NCBI RefSeq assembly: GCF_019795155.1 | Contig: NZ_JAILYN010000032.1 | Span: 1 to 58,649 of the forward strand | DNA from: Marinobacterium arenosum | GTDB taxonomy: Bacteria > Pseudomonadota > Gammaproteobacteria > Pseudomonadales > Balneatricaceae | Direction of reading: 5' to 3' | DNA length: 58,649 bases | Shown: one piece after another, positions 25,265-34,426 of the stretch | How the letters are laid out: each line of letters starts with the position of its first letter | Numbering within the stretch: position 1 is the first letter of the stretch | The notes under the pieces: model-generated | Database searches by the model: none | What the model was told of the DNA's origin: nothing | What the model saw: the letters and a program-made list of their open reading frames with translations, nothing else | Translations under genes and position numbers: made by a program

Positions 25265-26028
25265 GGTTGCACCACCGGTGAAAAGCCGTATTGCACAAAG
25301 ACCTTGTTGGCTTCGGCTGACTGCAGATAGCGGTAGAACGCCTCGACCGCCGGTCGCCGGTGGCCCTCGACAATCGCCACCGGGTACTCGATCGGTTGAT
25401 GGCTGTCGGACGGAAAGCGGGCCAGTACCCGCACCTTTTCTGAGACCAGGCCGTCGCTGCCGTAGACGATCCCCAGCGGCGCCTCGCCGCGCTCAACCAG
25501 GGCCAGGGCAGCGCGCACATTGTGGGTACGGGCCAGGCGGGGTGCCGCCCGTTGCCATAGGCCGAGCGTCTCCAGCGCCTGCCGGGCATAGCGGCCGGCC
25601 GGTACGTGGTCCGGGTCGCCGACCGCCAGACGGCCGTCGCCCAGCTGCTCTGCCAGCGGCCAATGACTGTCAATCTGGAATGCCTCCAGCGTGCTGTGCT
25701 GCGGAGTGATTAGCACCAGGCTATTGCCCAGTAGGGTGCGGCGGCTGCCGGCAGCCAGTTGTTGCTGTTGTTCCAGGTAATCCATCCAGCGCTGGTTGGC
25801 CGAGATATAGATGTCGGCCGGTGCACCCTGGCTGATCTGGCGGGCCAGTGCCGAGGAGGCGGCAAAGGAGCCGACAATACGAACGTCCTGTTGCCGCTGG
25901 TAGCGCTCTGCCAGTGTCTGCAGTGCGTTGCTCATCGAAGCAGCGGCGAACAGGTAGATCCGTTCCTCGGCGCGGGCGCCGGATGCAATCAGCATCAGCG
26001 GCAGCAGCCAGGTGGTCAGCCATTTCAC
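25261..26028 (-). CDS. modA: Molybdate-binding periplasmic protein ModA
   Basis: This 255-residue protein has a signal peptide (about 1-20, ending ASGARA). The mature protein opens with the ModA signature LFAAASMSNALQTLAERYQ, and further on has GSFAASSALARQISQGAPAD, whose Ser residues bind the oxyanion. It is the first gene of modABC and lies divergent to modE with a ModE-type operator between them. Confidence 0.95.
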   Translation of the reverse strand: MKWLTTWLLPLMLIASGARAEERIYLFAAASMSNALQTLAERYQRQQDVRIVGSFAASSALARQISQGAPADIYISANQRWMDYLEQQQQLAAGSRRTLLGNSLVLITPQHSTLEAFQIDSHWPLAEQLGDGRLAVGDPDHVPAGRYARQALETLGLWQRAAPRLARTHNVRAALALVERGEAPLGIVYGSDGLVSEKVRVLARFPSDSHQPIEYPVAIVEGHRRPAVEAFYRYLQSAEANKVFVQYGFSPVVQP

Positions 26029-26077
26029 GGCAGCGATTCTCCCTTGAATAACGAAAGTTGAAGATAACCCGGGCTAT

Positions 26078-26101
26078 CGTTATATAGCAAGGTATATAGC
26101 G
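26078..26101. promoter_or_regulatory. ModE operator between modA and modE
   Basis: CGTTATATA (26078-26086), 6 bp, TATATAGCG (26093-26101): this is the ModE box consensus with a single mismatch between arms. It is 49 bp ahead of modA and about 87 bp ahead of modE. Molybdate-bound ModE at this site would repress modABC. Confidence 0.9.
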
Positions 26102-26187
26102 GTTTGTCGGACGCCAGCCGGCTGGGAAAAGCCGTAAAATGTGCTTACCCTTGATCACCATCAATGGGCTCACTGCAGAGGGGAGAG

Positions 26188-26964
26188 ATGGAGCTGGATA
26201 TCGCGTTGACGTTGCGTCAGCAGGGGCAGTTGTTCGCCGATCCCAAACGGATCCGCTTGCTGCGGCAGATCGGGGAGACCGGTTCGATCAGCCAGGGTGC
26301 CCGCCAGGCGGGCGTCAGCTACAAGACCGCCTGGGACGCGGTTGAGACGATGAACCGGCTGGCCGGTCAGCCGCTGGTGGAGCGTTCGGTCGGCGGCAAG
26401 GGCGGCGGCGGTGCCGCGCTTTCCCGGCTGGGGGAGCGGTTGCTGCAGCTGTACGAGCTGTTGGAGCAAACCCAGCAGATGGCACTGCGGGCGCTGCAGG
26501 ACGAGTCGGTGCCGTTGCACAGCCTGTTGGGGGCGATGGCGCGATTCTCGCTGCAGACCAGCGCCCGCAACCAGCTGTTCGGCGTGGTTGAAGCGATCGA
26601 GCCGCGCGGCCTGAATGATCGGGTGCGGCTGCGGCTGGCCGGTGGTACGCCGATCGAGGCCGAGATCACCCGCGGCAGTTGCCAGCGGCTGGCGTTGCAG
26701 CCCGGCAAGGAGGTGCTGGCGCTGATCAAGGCCCCGGCGGTGGTGCTGGCTGACAACCGGGCGGACTTGGACAACCGCTTGGCTGGCGAGGTGATCAGTT
26801 GCAGCGAACAGGGTGAACGGCTGGAGCTGAGCCTGGCGTTGTCGCCGCAGGACCGGCTCTATGCCCAGCTGGAGAGCAGTGCGCTGAGCGAGCTGCCGGC
26901 GCCGGGCCAGCCGCTGACACTGGGCTTCGCCGCCGACCAGGTGTTGTTGGCAGCGCTCTCTTAA
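26188..26964 (+). CDS. modE: Molybdate-responsive regulator ModE
   Basis: This 258-residue protein has an N-terminal LysR-like winged helix (ETGSISQGARQAGVSYKTAWDAV, about 30-52). It is followed by the ModE-specific GGKGGGGAALSRLGERLL and two C-terminal MOP/TOBE domains (about 120-255) that bind molybdate. ATG 26188 follows GGGGAGAG; the longer reading from 26164 is unnecessary. It is divergent from modABC and presumably represses it when molybdate is plentiful. Confidence 0.94.
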   Translation: MELDIALTLRQQGQLFADPKRIRLLRQIGETGSISQGARQAGVSYKTAWDAVETMNRLAGQPLVERSVGGKGGGGAALSRLGERLLQLYELLEQTQQMALRALQDESVPLHSLLGAMARFSLQTSARNQLFGVVEAIEPRGLNDRVRLRLAGGTPIEAEITRGSCQRLALQPGKEVLALIKAPAVVLADNRADLDNRLAGEVISCSEQGERLELSLALSPQDRLYAQLESSALSELPAPGQPLTLGFAADQVLLAALS

Positions 26965-26986
26965 TCGAAAATACGGCTGACGCTGT

Positions 26987-28009
26987 TTAACCCGTTACGA
27001 CCCGGTTGCGGCCCTGTTTCTTGGCGTTGTAGAGCGCGCCGTCGGCCCGGTCGATCAGCTGGCCGGCGCTGTCTCCAGGTTGCAGCTGGCTGACCCCGAA
27101 CGAGGCGGTAATCGAACTGATCACATCGCCGGAGCGTTTCTGCTTGATGCGGATCGCATGGATTTTGGCGCGCAGCCGCTCCGCCAGCTCGATGCCGTCG
27201 GCCAGCTTGGAGCCGGGCATCATTACCGCGAACTCTTCGCCACCGAAGCGTATCGCCATCATCGGGTCCGGGCAGCTTTCGCGCAACAGCCGGCCGACAT
27301 ACTGCAGCACCTTGTCGCCCATCAGGTGACCGTAGCTGTCGTTGAACCGCTTGAAGTGGTCGACATCCAGCATCACCAGGGTCAGCTTGCCGGCCTGCTC
27401 CAACTGGGTGAACTGCTCCAGTTCACTGTCAAACACCCGGCGGTTGTAGAGCCCGGTCAGCGGATCGAAGTGGGCATCCTGGCGGGTCTTGTTCAGTTCG
27501 CTGCGCAGCGATTCGATTTCGGCCTGGGCGTCATCGATTCGGCGCTGGAACTCGCGGGTGGTTTCGCTGATCTCGCGGGTGTTGGCCGCCAGGTTGCGGA
27601 TGATCGCTTCCAGCGGCAGGGCGTCGAGCTGGTCATCGGGCCGGTCGAACGCCAGTAGGCTGTCTTCCAGCACGGTGGAGTAGTTTTCGGTATGGGCGGC
27701 GGTCTCGGTCGCATGGCTGCCCAGCTGATTGATCAGCGCCAGCAACGCCTCCTGCTGTTCGTCGGCGGCGCCGATCTCTTCGCGGATCAGGTGGTCGCGG
27801 AAGATCTGTTCGCTGACCACGTTGGGGCAGGTGCCGTAGGTGTCCAGTGCCTCGTCCAGACGGGCATTGAGCTTCGGTAAACGCTCCGATACGTAGGTGT
27901 ACCAGAGTGCATAGTTGAGTGGATTCGGTGGAATGTTGTACTTCACCATCAATGGCACTGCTTGGCGGAGATAGTCCGCCGCCTGGCTGGCATTATCAGT
28001 AAACTTCAT
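26987..28009 (-). CDS. Soluble diguanylate cyclase (GGDEF domain)
   Basis: This 340-residue protein lacks membrane segments. The first 140 residues are a helical sensor-like region of unknown type, 140-180 forms a likely coiled coil, and the GGDEF domain follows with DPLTGLYNRRVF (182) and GGEEF (256-260). It should make cyclic di-GMP. As in the other cyclase in this window, the inhibitory RxxD site is absent (PDPM instead). It converges on modE with 22 bp between stop codons and has no partner gene. Confidence 0.92.
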   Translation of the reverse strand: MKFTDNASQAADYLRQAVPLMVKYNIPPNPLNYALWYTYVSERLPKLNARLDEALDTYGTCPNVVSEQIFRDHLIREEIGAADEQQEALLALINQLGSHATETAAHTENYSTVLEDSLLAFDRPDDQLDALPLEAIIRNLAANTREISETTREFQRRIDDAQAEIESLRSELNKTRQDAHFDPLTGLYNRRVFDSELEQFTQLEQAGKLTLVMLDVDHFKRFNDSYGHLMGDKVLQYVGRLLRESCPDPMMAIRFGGEEFAVMMPGSKLADGIELAERLRAKIHAIRIKQKRSGDVISSITASFGVSQLQPGDSAGQLIDRADGALYNAKKQGRNRVVTG

Positions 28010-28295
28010 CGTAATCCTGTGTCAGGTGGATTCGGCCGGTTCAAATACTACCTTTGCGGCAGCAGCAGCGGGGCGCGCAATGTACCACAAGATCCCGCCG
28101 GCGCGTAAACGGCCACAAGTATCACCGGATGGCGACCGGCGTACATTGATCTGGCAACGGGCAGGGGACGATTTCCCCGCCGGGCGGCGCAATCATTAAT
28201 TGGCACGCCAATCTCTGCTCGCCATCGAACTGTTTAGCGGCTGGCCGGTCGAAAAGTTTAATTCTGCAGTCTCACTGAACCGGGAGACGCTAATA

Positions 28296-29513
28296 ATGGG
28301 CATGCTCGGCGCTATAGCGCTCGTTGTCCTCTGTTTCAGCCTGGCCGCACAGGGCGCGCCAGTTCAGGTGCTGATGCCGTCGGCGGATCAGGTGGCGTCG
28401 GCGTCCGGATTCGCCGAACCCAGCTTTCAACCGGTGCGGGACCACTCGCTGGCGGAAGCCCTGAGCCGCTACCGTTCGTTGGCGCCGGGCGAGCGCTGGT
28501 CAAGCCTGGCGGACGGGCCCTATCTGACCCTCGGCATGATCGACCCGCAACTGTCTGAGATCCGGCGCCGACTCAGCATTCTGGGCGATCACAACGCCTG
28601 GCAGCCCTGGCATGTGAATTCCGAGTATTATGACCGGCCGTTATATGACGCGGTGCGTCGCTTCCAGAGCCGTCATGGTTTGAAGGTCGATGGCATTATC
28701 GGGCCCAATACCCGTGCAGAACTGAGCGTGGCGCCTGACCAGCGGGCCGACCAGATCGCCCTGAATATCTATCGCCAGGCGGACTTTCCCGCCGAGCCGC
28801 CGGCTGAATACCTGCAGATCAATATCCCCGCCTACCAGTTGAGTTACGTGCGTGACCGGCAGCTGGAACTGCAGATGCGGGCGATTGTCGGCCAGCCCGA
28901 CCGGCCGACGCCGCAGCTACGCTCGAAGCTACAGTCGGTGGTGCTCAATCCCGCCTGGAACGTACCCAAGGGGATCGCCTACCGCGATATTATTCCGTAC
29001 CTGAGACGTAATCCCGAGCGGGTACTGAACCGGCTCGGTCTAAAACTGGTACAGGGTTACGATAAGCCGCCGCAACTGCTCGATCCGTCGCAGCTCGATT
29101 TCCAGCGGTTGTACTTGGGGCGCTGGTCGCAGCAGCAGCGTTTCTGGCAACCGCCCGGTCGCAAGAACGCATTGGGCAATATCAAGTTCACCTTTCCCAA
29201 CCGCTATACCGTCTATATCCACGGCACCCCGCAACATTCGCTGTTCCGGGAGCCGTTTCGTACCTTCAGCTCCGGCTGTATCCGGATCGAGCACCCGCGC
29301 CGACTGGCCGAGAGGCTGATGGACAACGAGTCGGACGATACGGTGGATCTGGATGTGCTGCTGGCCGGCGAGCAGACCCTGGAACTGCCGCTGCCGCGCG
29401 AAGTGCCGCTGTTCCTGACCTACTGGACCGCCTGGGTGGAACCGGACGGTATATTGCAGTTCCGCCGCGATGTATACCACTGGGATGACTACCCGCTGGT
29501 CGATCAGCGATAA
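28296..29513 (+). CDS. L,D-transpeptidase (YcbB/YkuD type) with peptidoglycan-binding domain
   Basis: This 405-residue precursor has a signal sequence (MGMLGAIALVVLCFSLAAQG) and a peptidoglycan-binding repeat near 110-150 (DAVRRFQSRHGLKVDGIIG). A YkuD catalytic domain follows, with HGTPQHSLF (about 309) and the nucleophile Cys in SSGCIRIEHP (about 328). It would form 3-3 cross-links in the periplasm or modify peptidoglycan. The size and order resemble YcbB/LdtD but shorter at the N-terminus. ATG 28296 has GGGAG upstream; the TTG at 28200 would add a non-signal leader. Confidence 0.9.
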   Translation: MGMLGAIALVVLCFSLAAQGAPVQVLMPSADQVASASGFAEPSFQPVRDHSLAEALSRYRSLAPGERWSSLADGPYLTLGMIDPQLSEIRRRLSILGDHNAWQPWHVNSEYYDRPLYDAVRRFQSRHGLKVDGIIGPNTRAELSVAPDQRADQIALNIYRQADFPAEPPAEYLQINIPAYQLSYVRDRQLELQMRAIVGQPDRPTPQLRSKLQSVVLNPAWNVPKGIAYRDIIPYLRRNPERVLNRLGLKLVQGYDKPPQLLDPSQLDFQRLYLGRWSQQQRFWQPPGRKNALGNIKFTFPNRYTVYIHGTPQHSLFREPFRTFSSGCIRIEHPRRLAERLMDNESDDTVDLDVLLAGEQTLELPLPREVPLFLTYWTAWVEPDGILQFRRDVYHWDDYPLVDQR

Positions 29514-29546
29514 GTGTTGAGTTAACAGTTGTGAGTTTACAGCCCG

Positions 29547-29577
29547 GTAAGGTGGGCACGTTGTCTGTGCCCACGCG
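29547..29577. repeat. GGTGGGCAC palindromic repeat, third copy
   Basis: GTAAGGTGGGCACG and GTGCCCACGCGG match the repeat that flanks ttcA, with a changed loop. The same plus-strand orientation as the 5146 copy is seen. A broken fourth copy (AGGGTGGGCACA then T-rich sequence) lies near 36645. The rest of 29578-29747 shows no clear structure. Confidence 0.75.
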
Positions 29578-29747
29578 GAGAATGCCTTGGCCCAGTTCCG
29601 CTGGTGCCTTATATCATTTTCGACCAGTCCCCGTGCCCGTATAGGGTGGTCTGAACCTCCCGTCTAAGACGATTGCTCGATTTATTCGTCGCAATTTGCC
29701 GGTTATGTTGATGACATTAGCGATCATCCGTTGCCTGGAGCACTGCG

Positions 29748-31394
29748 ATGTTGAATCTACCGGCTTTCAATAGCTTGCGTGGCGATCTCTATGGCGGTCT
29801 GACGGCGGCGGTGGTGGCGCTGCCGTTGGCGCTGGCCTTTGGTGTCTCGTCCGGCGCCGGTGCGGTTGCCGGTCTCTACGGTGCGGTCTGTGTCGGCCTG
29901 TTTGCCGCGCTGTTCGGCGGTACGCCAGCCCAGGTATCCGGGCCGACCGGGCCGATGACGGTGGTGATGGCCGGGGTGATGACTCAGTTCATGGCGGCCG
30001 ACCCGGAACGCGGCCCGCTGCTGGCCTTTACCGTGGTGATGATGGCCGGCGCCCTGCAGATTCTGTTTGGCCTGCTCAGGCTGGGCAACTACATCACCCT
30101 GGTGCCGTTTCCGGTGATCTCCGGCTTCATGAGCGGCATCGGCGTGATCATCATTCTGCTGCAGCTGCCACCGCTGTTCGGCTATCCCGCCGCTGCAGGG
30201 GTGGCCGACGTGGTCGGACAATTGCCGCACTACCTCGCCGGACCTGGCTGGCCAGCGCTGCTGCTGGGGCTGGCGATATTGGCGTTGCAGCTGTGCTATC
30301 CACGCCGGCTGGCGGCACTGCTGCCGTCACCGCTGGCGGCACTGTTGTTGGGTAGTTTGGTGGCTTACTGGATTCTGCCTGAAGGTTCATTGGCGGTGAT
30401 CGGTGAGATCCCCAGCGGTCTGCCGAGCTTGGTGCTGCCGCAGTTCAGTCTCGACCTGCTGCAGCAGATGCTGGTGGCGGCATTGATGTTGGCGGCGCTG
30501 GGTTCGATCGACTCTCTGCTGACCTCGTTGGTGGCCGACAATATGAGCAAGGTCCATCACGACTCCGACCGGGAACTGATCGGCCAGGGGGTAGGCAACG
30601 TGGCGGCAGGGCTGCTCGGCGGTCTGCCCGGTGCCGGCGCCACCATGCGCACGGTGGTCAATATCCGCGCTGGCGGGCGTAGCGCGCTGTCTGGTGTGGT
30701 GCATGCGTTGGCACTGTTGCTGATCGTGCTGGGCGCCGGGCCGCTGGCCGAACAGATCCCCCACGCGGTGCTGGCCGGTATCCTGGTCAAGGTCGGGCTG
30801 GATATCATCGACTGGAATTTCCTGCGCCGGCTGCATCGGGCGCCGCTATTCGTGGTCGGCCTGATGCTGCTGGTGCTGGTGCTGACGGTGTTTGTCGATC
30901 TGATCACGGCCGTTGTGGTCGGTGTCTTCCTGGCCAATGTGATCACCGTCAAGCGGCTGTCCGATACCCAACTGGACGCGATCCGGGTCTATCACCGCGA
31001 AACCGAGCAGGCGTTCCAGGATCTGGCCCCGCGCGAGCTGGAGATACTGCGTGCCGCCGAGGGGCGGTTGTTGCTCTACCAGTTCAACGGCCCGGTCAGC
31101 TACGCGGCTGCGCGCGGTATCCGCCGCAAACTGGCCGATAGCCAGGGCCACGAAGCGCTGCTGCTGGATTTCAGCCGGGTGCCGCTGATCGACGTTACCA
31201 CTGCGATGGCAATTGAAGAGCTGCTGCTGGAAGCCGATCAAGCGGGCCGCCAGCTCTACCTGGTCGGTATGAACCCGGTGGTGACCGATATCATGACCCG
31301 GATGCGGGTGTTGCGGCTGGTACCGGAGGGGCACTGCATCGAAAGCCGGGCCCAGGCGCTGGAGGATGCCCTGCAGAAGTTGATTGGCGCTTAG
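29748..31394 (+). CDS. SulP-family anion transporter with STAS domain
   Basis: This 548-residue protein has about 12-14 membrane segments (residues 10-410), including the SulP signature region SGPTGPMTVVMAG and NVAAGLLGGLPGAGATMRT. A C-terminal cytoplasmic STAS domain occupies about 430-545. SulP proteins carry sulfate, bicarbonate or dicarboxylates; the sequence alone does not decide. It is a single gene; its last codons overlap the convergent yigZ by 4 bp. Confidence 0.92.
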   Translation: MLNLPAFNSLRGDLYGGLTAAVVALPLALAFGVSSGAGAVAGLYGAVCVGLFAALFGGTPAQVSGPTGPMTVVMAGVMTQFMAADPERGPLLAFTVVMMAGALQILFGLLRLGNYITLVPFPVISGFMSGIGVIIILLQLPPLFGYPAAAGVADVVGQLPHYLAGPGWPALLLGLAILALQLCYPRRLAALLPSPLAALLLGSLVAYWILPEGSLAVIGEIPSGLPSLVLPQFSLDLLQQMLVAALMLAALGSIDSLLTSLVADNMSKVHHDSDRELIGQGVGNVAAGLLGGLPGAGATMRTVVNIRAGGRSALSGVVHALALLLIVLGAGPLAEQIPHAVLAGILVKVGLDIIDWNFLRRLHRAPLFVVGLMLLVLVLTVFVDLITAVVVGVFLANVITVKRLSDTQLDAIRVYHRETEQAFQDLAPRELEILRAAEGRLLLYQFNGPVSYAAARGIRRKLADSQGHEALLLDFSRVPLIDVTTAMAIEELLLEADQAGRQLYLVGMNPVVTDIMTRMRVLRLVPEGHCIESRAQALEDALQKLIGA

Positions 31395-31987
31395 CGCAGC
31401 TCCAGCTGGCCGGAAAAACGGTTCAGCTCGGCTCTGACAGCGTCCAGTTGCGCCTCGGTCAGCCGACAATCCACCTCGAATGCCGCCAGCCAACGGCGTT
31501 CGTCGACCGGCAGCTGCAGTTGGCGGATCAACTGCTCGAGTTCGCCGGTCAGCGAGTGGGGCACCGCCAGGGTGACCGGTTGGCGGGCCACCACGGCTTC
31601 CAGCGGTAGCGTTTCCAGCACCGCCTGTACCGACTGGCTATACGCCCGAACCAGGCCACCGGTGCCCAGCTTGATACCGCCGAAATAGCGCACCACCACC
31701 ACCTGGATCTGGCCCAGGCCGCTGTGCTGCAGTACTTGCAGCATCGGCTGGCCGGCGGTGCCGCGTGGCTCGCCGTCGTCGCTGCAGCTCCATAGCTGAC
31801 CGTCATCCGGCCGGCCGCAGATGCGGGCCCAGCAGTGGTGGTTGGCTTTCGGGTGCTGCTGGCGGATCTGCTCCAGCTGTTGCTGGGCGTCGTCGACTGA
31901 ATCAACCGGCATCGCCAGCGCCAGGAAGGAGCTGTTCTTGATCTCCAGTTCGACCCGATGGGGCCCGGCCGGACGCTGGTAGCTCAT
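31391..31987 (-). CDS. YigZ/IMPACT family protein (UPF0029)
   Basis: This 198-residue protein has the UPF0029 N-terminal domain with DDGEPRGTAGQPMLQVLQ and VVVVRYFGGIKLGTGGLVRAYS, the most conserved stretches of the family. A C-terminal DUF1949-type ferredoxin-like domain follows. The fold suggests nucleic-acid or ribosome-linked binding; the bacterial role is not settled. Its start lies within the last codon of the upstream CDF gene (4-bp overlap), so the two are coupled. Confidence 0.92.
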   Translation of the reverse strand: MSYQRPAGPHRVELEIKNSSFLALAMPVDSVDDAQQQLEQIRQQHPKANHHCWARICGRPDDGQLWSCSDDGEPRGTAGQPMLQVLQHSGLGQIQVVVVRYFGGIKLGTGGLVRAYSQSVQAVLETLPLEAVVARQPVTLAVPHSLTGELEQLIRQLQLPVDERRWLAAFEVDCRLTEAQLDAVRAELNRFSGQLELR

Positions 31988-33129
31988 CCGTCCGCTCCGA
32001 AGCTTATCTGGACCCGGTGTAGCCAGGCCGGGTTGCCCAGCTGCTCACGGACCTGGCAGGCCAGTTGTTCCGGGCTCGGGTGCTGGTACTCGGTCCACAG
32101 GAAGCAGAGCTCCAGGTCGATCTGCTGGTGGTGGTAGTGCAGGTCGAGCCGTTTCAGCTGCAGGCCCAGCGGCAGCTCAACCAGCAGTGGCGCCAGTTGT
32201 GCTTCGATCTGCGGTCGCAACGGCCGGCTATGGCAAACCTGCTCGAGTTCGTCGTCGTAGGTGTCGATATGGTAGATCACGTGGCCGATATCCTCGAACT
32301 GCTCGTGCAGCTTGCAGACCGCCCGATCACCGAGAAAATGGCCCTCCGAGGCACTCAGGTAGGGGGCCACCTGGATATGCATCTCCAGCACGCTCTGGTT
32401 GCCAACCCGGCGGCTTTTGAAACTGTGCACATTGCGGATGCCATCGATGCTCATCACACAGGCCTGCAGCGGCTTCAGCTGTTCGTCCGGCAGCGCGGTA
32501 TCGACCAGCTCCAGCAGGCTCTGCCAGGCGAAGCGCCAGCCGATTCGGGCGACGAACAGCGCTACCGCGATGGCGGCGACCGAATCCAGCCAGGGAAGTC
32601 CGGACATCGCGCCGGCCACGCCGACAAAAACCACGATCGACGACAGCGCATCGGTGCGGCTGTGCCAGGCGTTGGCGCGCAGTAGGTCGGAATTGACCTG
32701 GTTGGCGATCTGCAGCGAGTAGCGATAGATCCCCTCTTTGGCGACGATAGAAACCGCTGCGACCACCAGTGCCGGCCATTCCGGAATCTTCAGGCTGCTG
32801 ACCTGAAGCAGGTTCTGCAGACTTTCGTAGGCCATGGCGCCGGCCACCGCGATCAAGGCGCTGCCGAGAAATACCGTGCCGACCGTTTCGAAGCGGCCAT
32901 GCCCCCAGGGATGGTCCTTGTCGGGGTCCTGGGCGGAGATGCGCAACATCACCAGTACCAGCGCATCGGTGGCCAGGTCAGACAGCGAATGGATGCCATC
33001 CGCCACCAGGGCGGCCGAATGGGACAGCATGCCGAAGGCGATTTTGCTAATTCCCAGCAGGGTATCGATCAATGAACCGATCAGGGTGATGCGGATCGCG
33101 GCTCTATGTTGCTGCTCAGTTTCGGTCAT
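31984..33129 (-). CDS. Cation diffusion facilitator (CDF) metal efflux protein
   Basis: This 381-residue protein has six membrane segments in the first 210 residues. The metal-site motif ADGIHSLSDLATD lies in segment 2, HPWGHGRFE in the loop after segment 3, and HSRTDALSS in segment 5 completes the zinc/iron/manganese site. A cytoplasmic ferredoxin-like domain (about 215-290) and an extra C-terminal extension of about 80 residues follow. It exports divalent metal by proton antiport; which metal is not clear. It is the first gene of a pair with yigZ. Confidence 0.93.
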   Translation of the reverse strand: MTETEQQHRAAIRITLIGSLIDTLLGISKIAFGMLSHSAALVADGIHSLSDLATDALVLVMLRISAQDPDKDHPWGHGRFETVGTVFLGSALIAVAGAMAYESLQNLLQVSSLKIPEWPALVVAAVSIVAKEGIYRYSLQIANQVNSDLLRANAWHSRTDALSSIVVFVGVAGAMSGLPWLDSVAAIAVALFVARIGWRFAWQSLLELVDTALPDEQLKPLQACVMSIDGIRNVHSFKSRRVGNQSVLEMHIQVAPYLSASEGHFLGDRAVCKLHEQFEDIGHVIYHIDTYDDELEQVCHSRPLRPQIEAQLAPLLVELPLGLQLKRLDLHYHHQQIDLELCFLWTEYQHPSPEQLACQVREQLGNPAWLHRVQISFGADG

Positions 33130-33538
33130 GTATGGCTTCGATTGCAGGTTAAAGACTGATTTTAGCTTTTTGGTAGGCTATCCCACCAGTGCGGCCTGTG
33201 ATTGTTCAGCCCGGCGGGTTGCTGTGCACGGTGCCGGCAACTGGCAGGATGAAACGGCTTAAAATTTCAATTGTTACCATGTTGACATTTTTAACTTATT
33301 GATAAATATAAATATATTTTTCACTGATCAAAAAATAATCAATTTGCTGAAGGGTAAAGAATCCGTGCCTTCTATGACTTTTTTCGGTCAATACTCACAA
33401 AGTTATCCACAGGGTATGTGGGTAGTCGGCGCGAGCCCCGCAGTGACGGGCGTTGGCGGGCCAGGGCTCTGTTGCCAGCGCTGGACGTTCGTCCTAACAT
33501 GCGCTGACGATCTGTCAGCAAGCAGGGGCTGAACGAAT
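33130..33538 (+). promoter_or_regulatory. Long AT-rich intergenic region upstream of BASS transporter
   Basis: No gene is supported here. From about 33260 to 33355 the sequence is strongly AT-rich for this genome. A candidate promoter has TTGACA at 33282-33287 and TATAAA/ATATAA about 18-19 bp later. A perfect DnaA box TTATCCACA lies at 33402-33410. Near the gene, GCTGAC-N5-GTCAGC (33503-33519) forms a small dyad. The transcript would have a leader of over 200 nt. No second DnaA box is obvious. Confidence 0.4.
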
Positions 33539-34426
33539 ATGGCGGCAAATATAATCTCTCAGCTGATACTGCCGGCGGCGCTGTTTTTTATCATGCTGGG
33601 AGTCGGTTTTTCATTGCAGCCGGCAGATTTTCGTCGTGTCTGGCAGAGCCCCCTGGCGGTGGCGGTCGGGCTGACGCTGCAGCTACTGGTATTGCCCGTA
33701 TTGGGGGCGTTGGTGGTGCTGCTGTTCTCGCTGCCGCCGCTAATGGCCTGCGGCCTGATGATCCTGACGCTGACGCCCGGTGGTGCCACCTCCAATATGA
33801 TCACCTACCTGTGCCGAGGTGATACCGCATTGTCCGTCTCGCTGACTGCGCTGGTCAGCCTGATTACCCCCTTTACACTGCCGCTGCTGACCCTGTGGGT
33901 GCTGCAGTGGCAGCTGGCCGATGGCCAGGTGATCGATTTTCCGGTTTTAGCCACCATGGCCAAGCTGGTACTGATCGCTTTGCTGCCGGTACTGCTCGGG
34001 ATGCTGGTGCGCTATCGCTGGCCGGTTTTCTGCCAGCGCATGGTCGGGCCGGTCAAATGGCTGTCGCTGCTGTTCCTGCTACTGGTGGTGGTGGGCATCC
34101 TGCGCGCCAACTGGGACGCTTTCCCGGCATTGGTAAAGCAGTTGGGGCCGGCGGTGTTGAGCCTGGTATTGCTGGCGATGCTGATCGGTTACGGCGTAGC
34201 CCAGCGGTTGCGGCTGGCCGGTGAGCAGGCGACCTGCATCGCCATTGAAGTGGGCATCCAGAATGCTGGTACCGCGCTGCTGGTGACCGGTGGCATCCTG
34301 CAGAACCCGACCATGTCCGCCAGCGCGTTGATCTATGGAGTACTGATGAACCTGCCGGCGCTGGCGCTGATTTTGTACTGCAACCGGCCCCGGCGGCAGA
34401 GGCGGGAGGCCGGCAGGCTGGGGTAA
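33539..34426 (+). CDS. Bile acid:sodium symporter (BASS) family transporter
   Basis: This 295-residue protein has nine to ten membrane segments. The family hallmarks are MILTLTPGGATSNMITYLCRGDTALS (the first crossover region) and AIEVGIQNAGTALLV (the second). Bacterial BASS proteins take up bile-acid-like or keto-acid substrates with sodium; the substrate here is unknown. The start ATG follows AGGGG. It is a lone gene preceded by a long AT-rich leader region. Confidence 0.9.
   Translation: MAANIISQLILPAALFFIMLGVGFSLQPADFRRVWQSPLAVAVGLTLQLLVLPVLGALVVLLFSLPPLMACGLMILTLTPGGATSNMITYLCRGDTALSVSLTALVSLITPFTLPLLTLWVLQWQLADGQVIDFPVLATMAKLVLIALLPVLLGMLVRYRWPVFCQRMVGPVKWLSLLFLLLVVVGILRANWDAFPALVKQLGPAVLSLVLLAMLIGYGVAQRLRLAGEQATCIAIEVGIQNAGTALLVTGGILQNPTMSASALIYGVLMNLPALALILYCNRPRRQRREAGRLG

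Noticed and set aside
33240-33420. Chromosomal replication origin
   Set aside because: Only one DnaA box is seen, and no dnaA, gidA or other origin neighbours are present.
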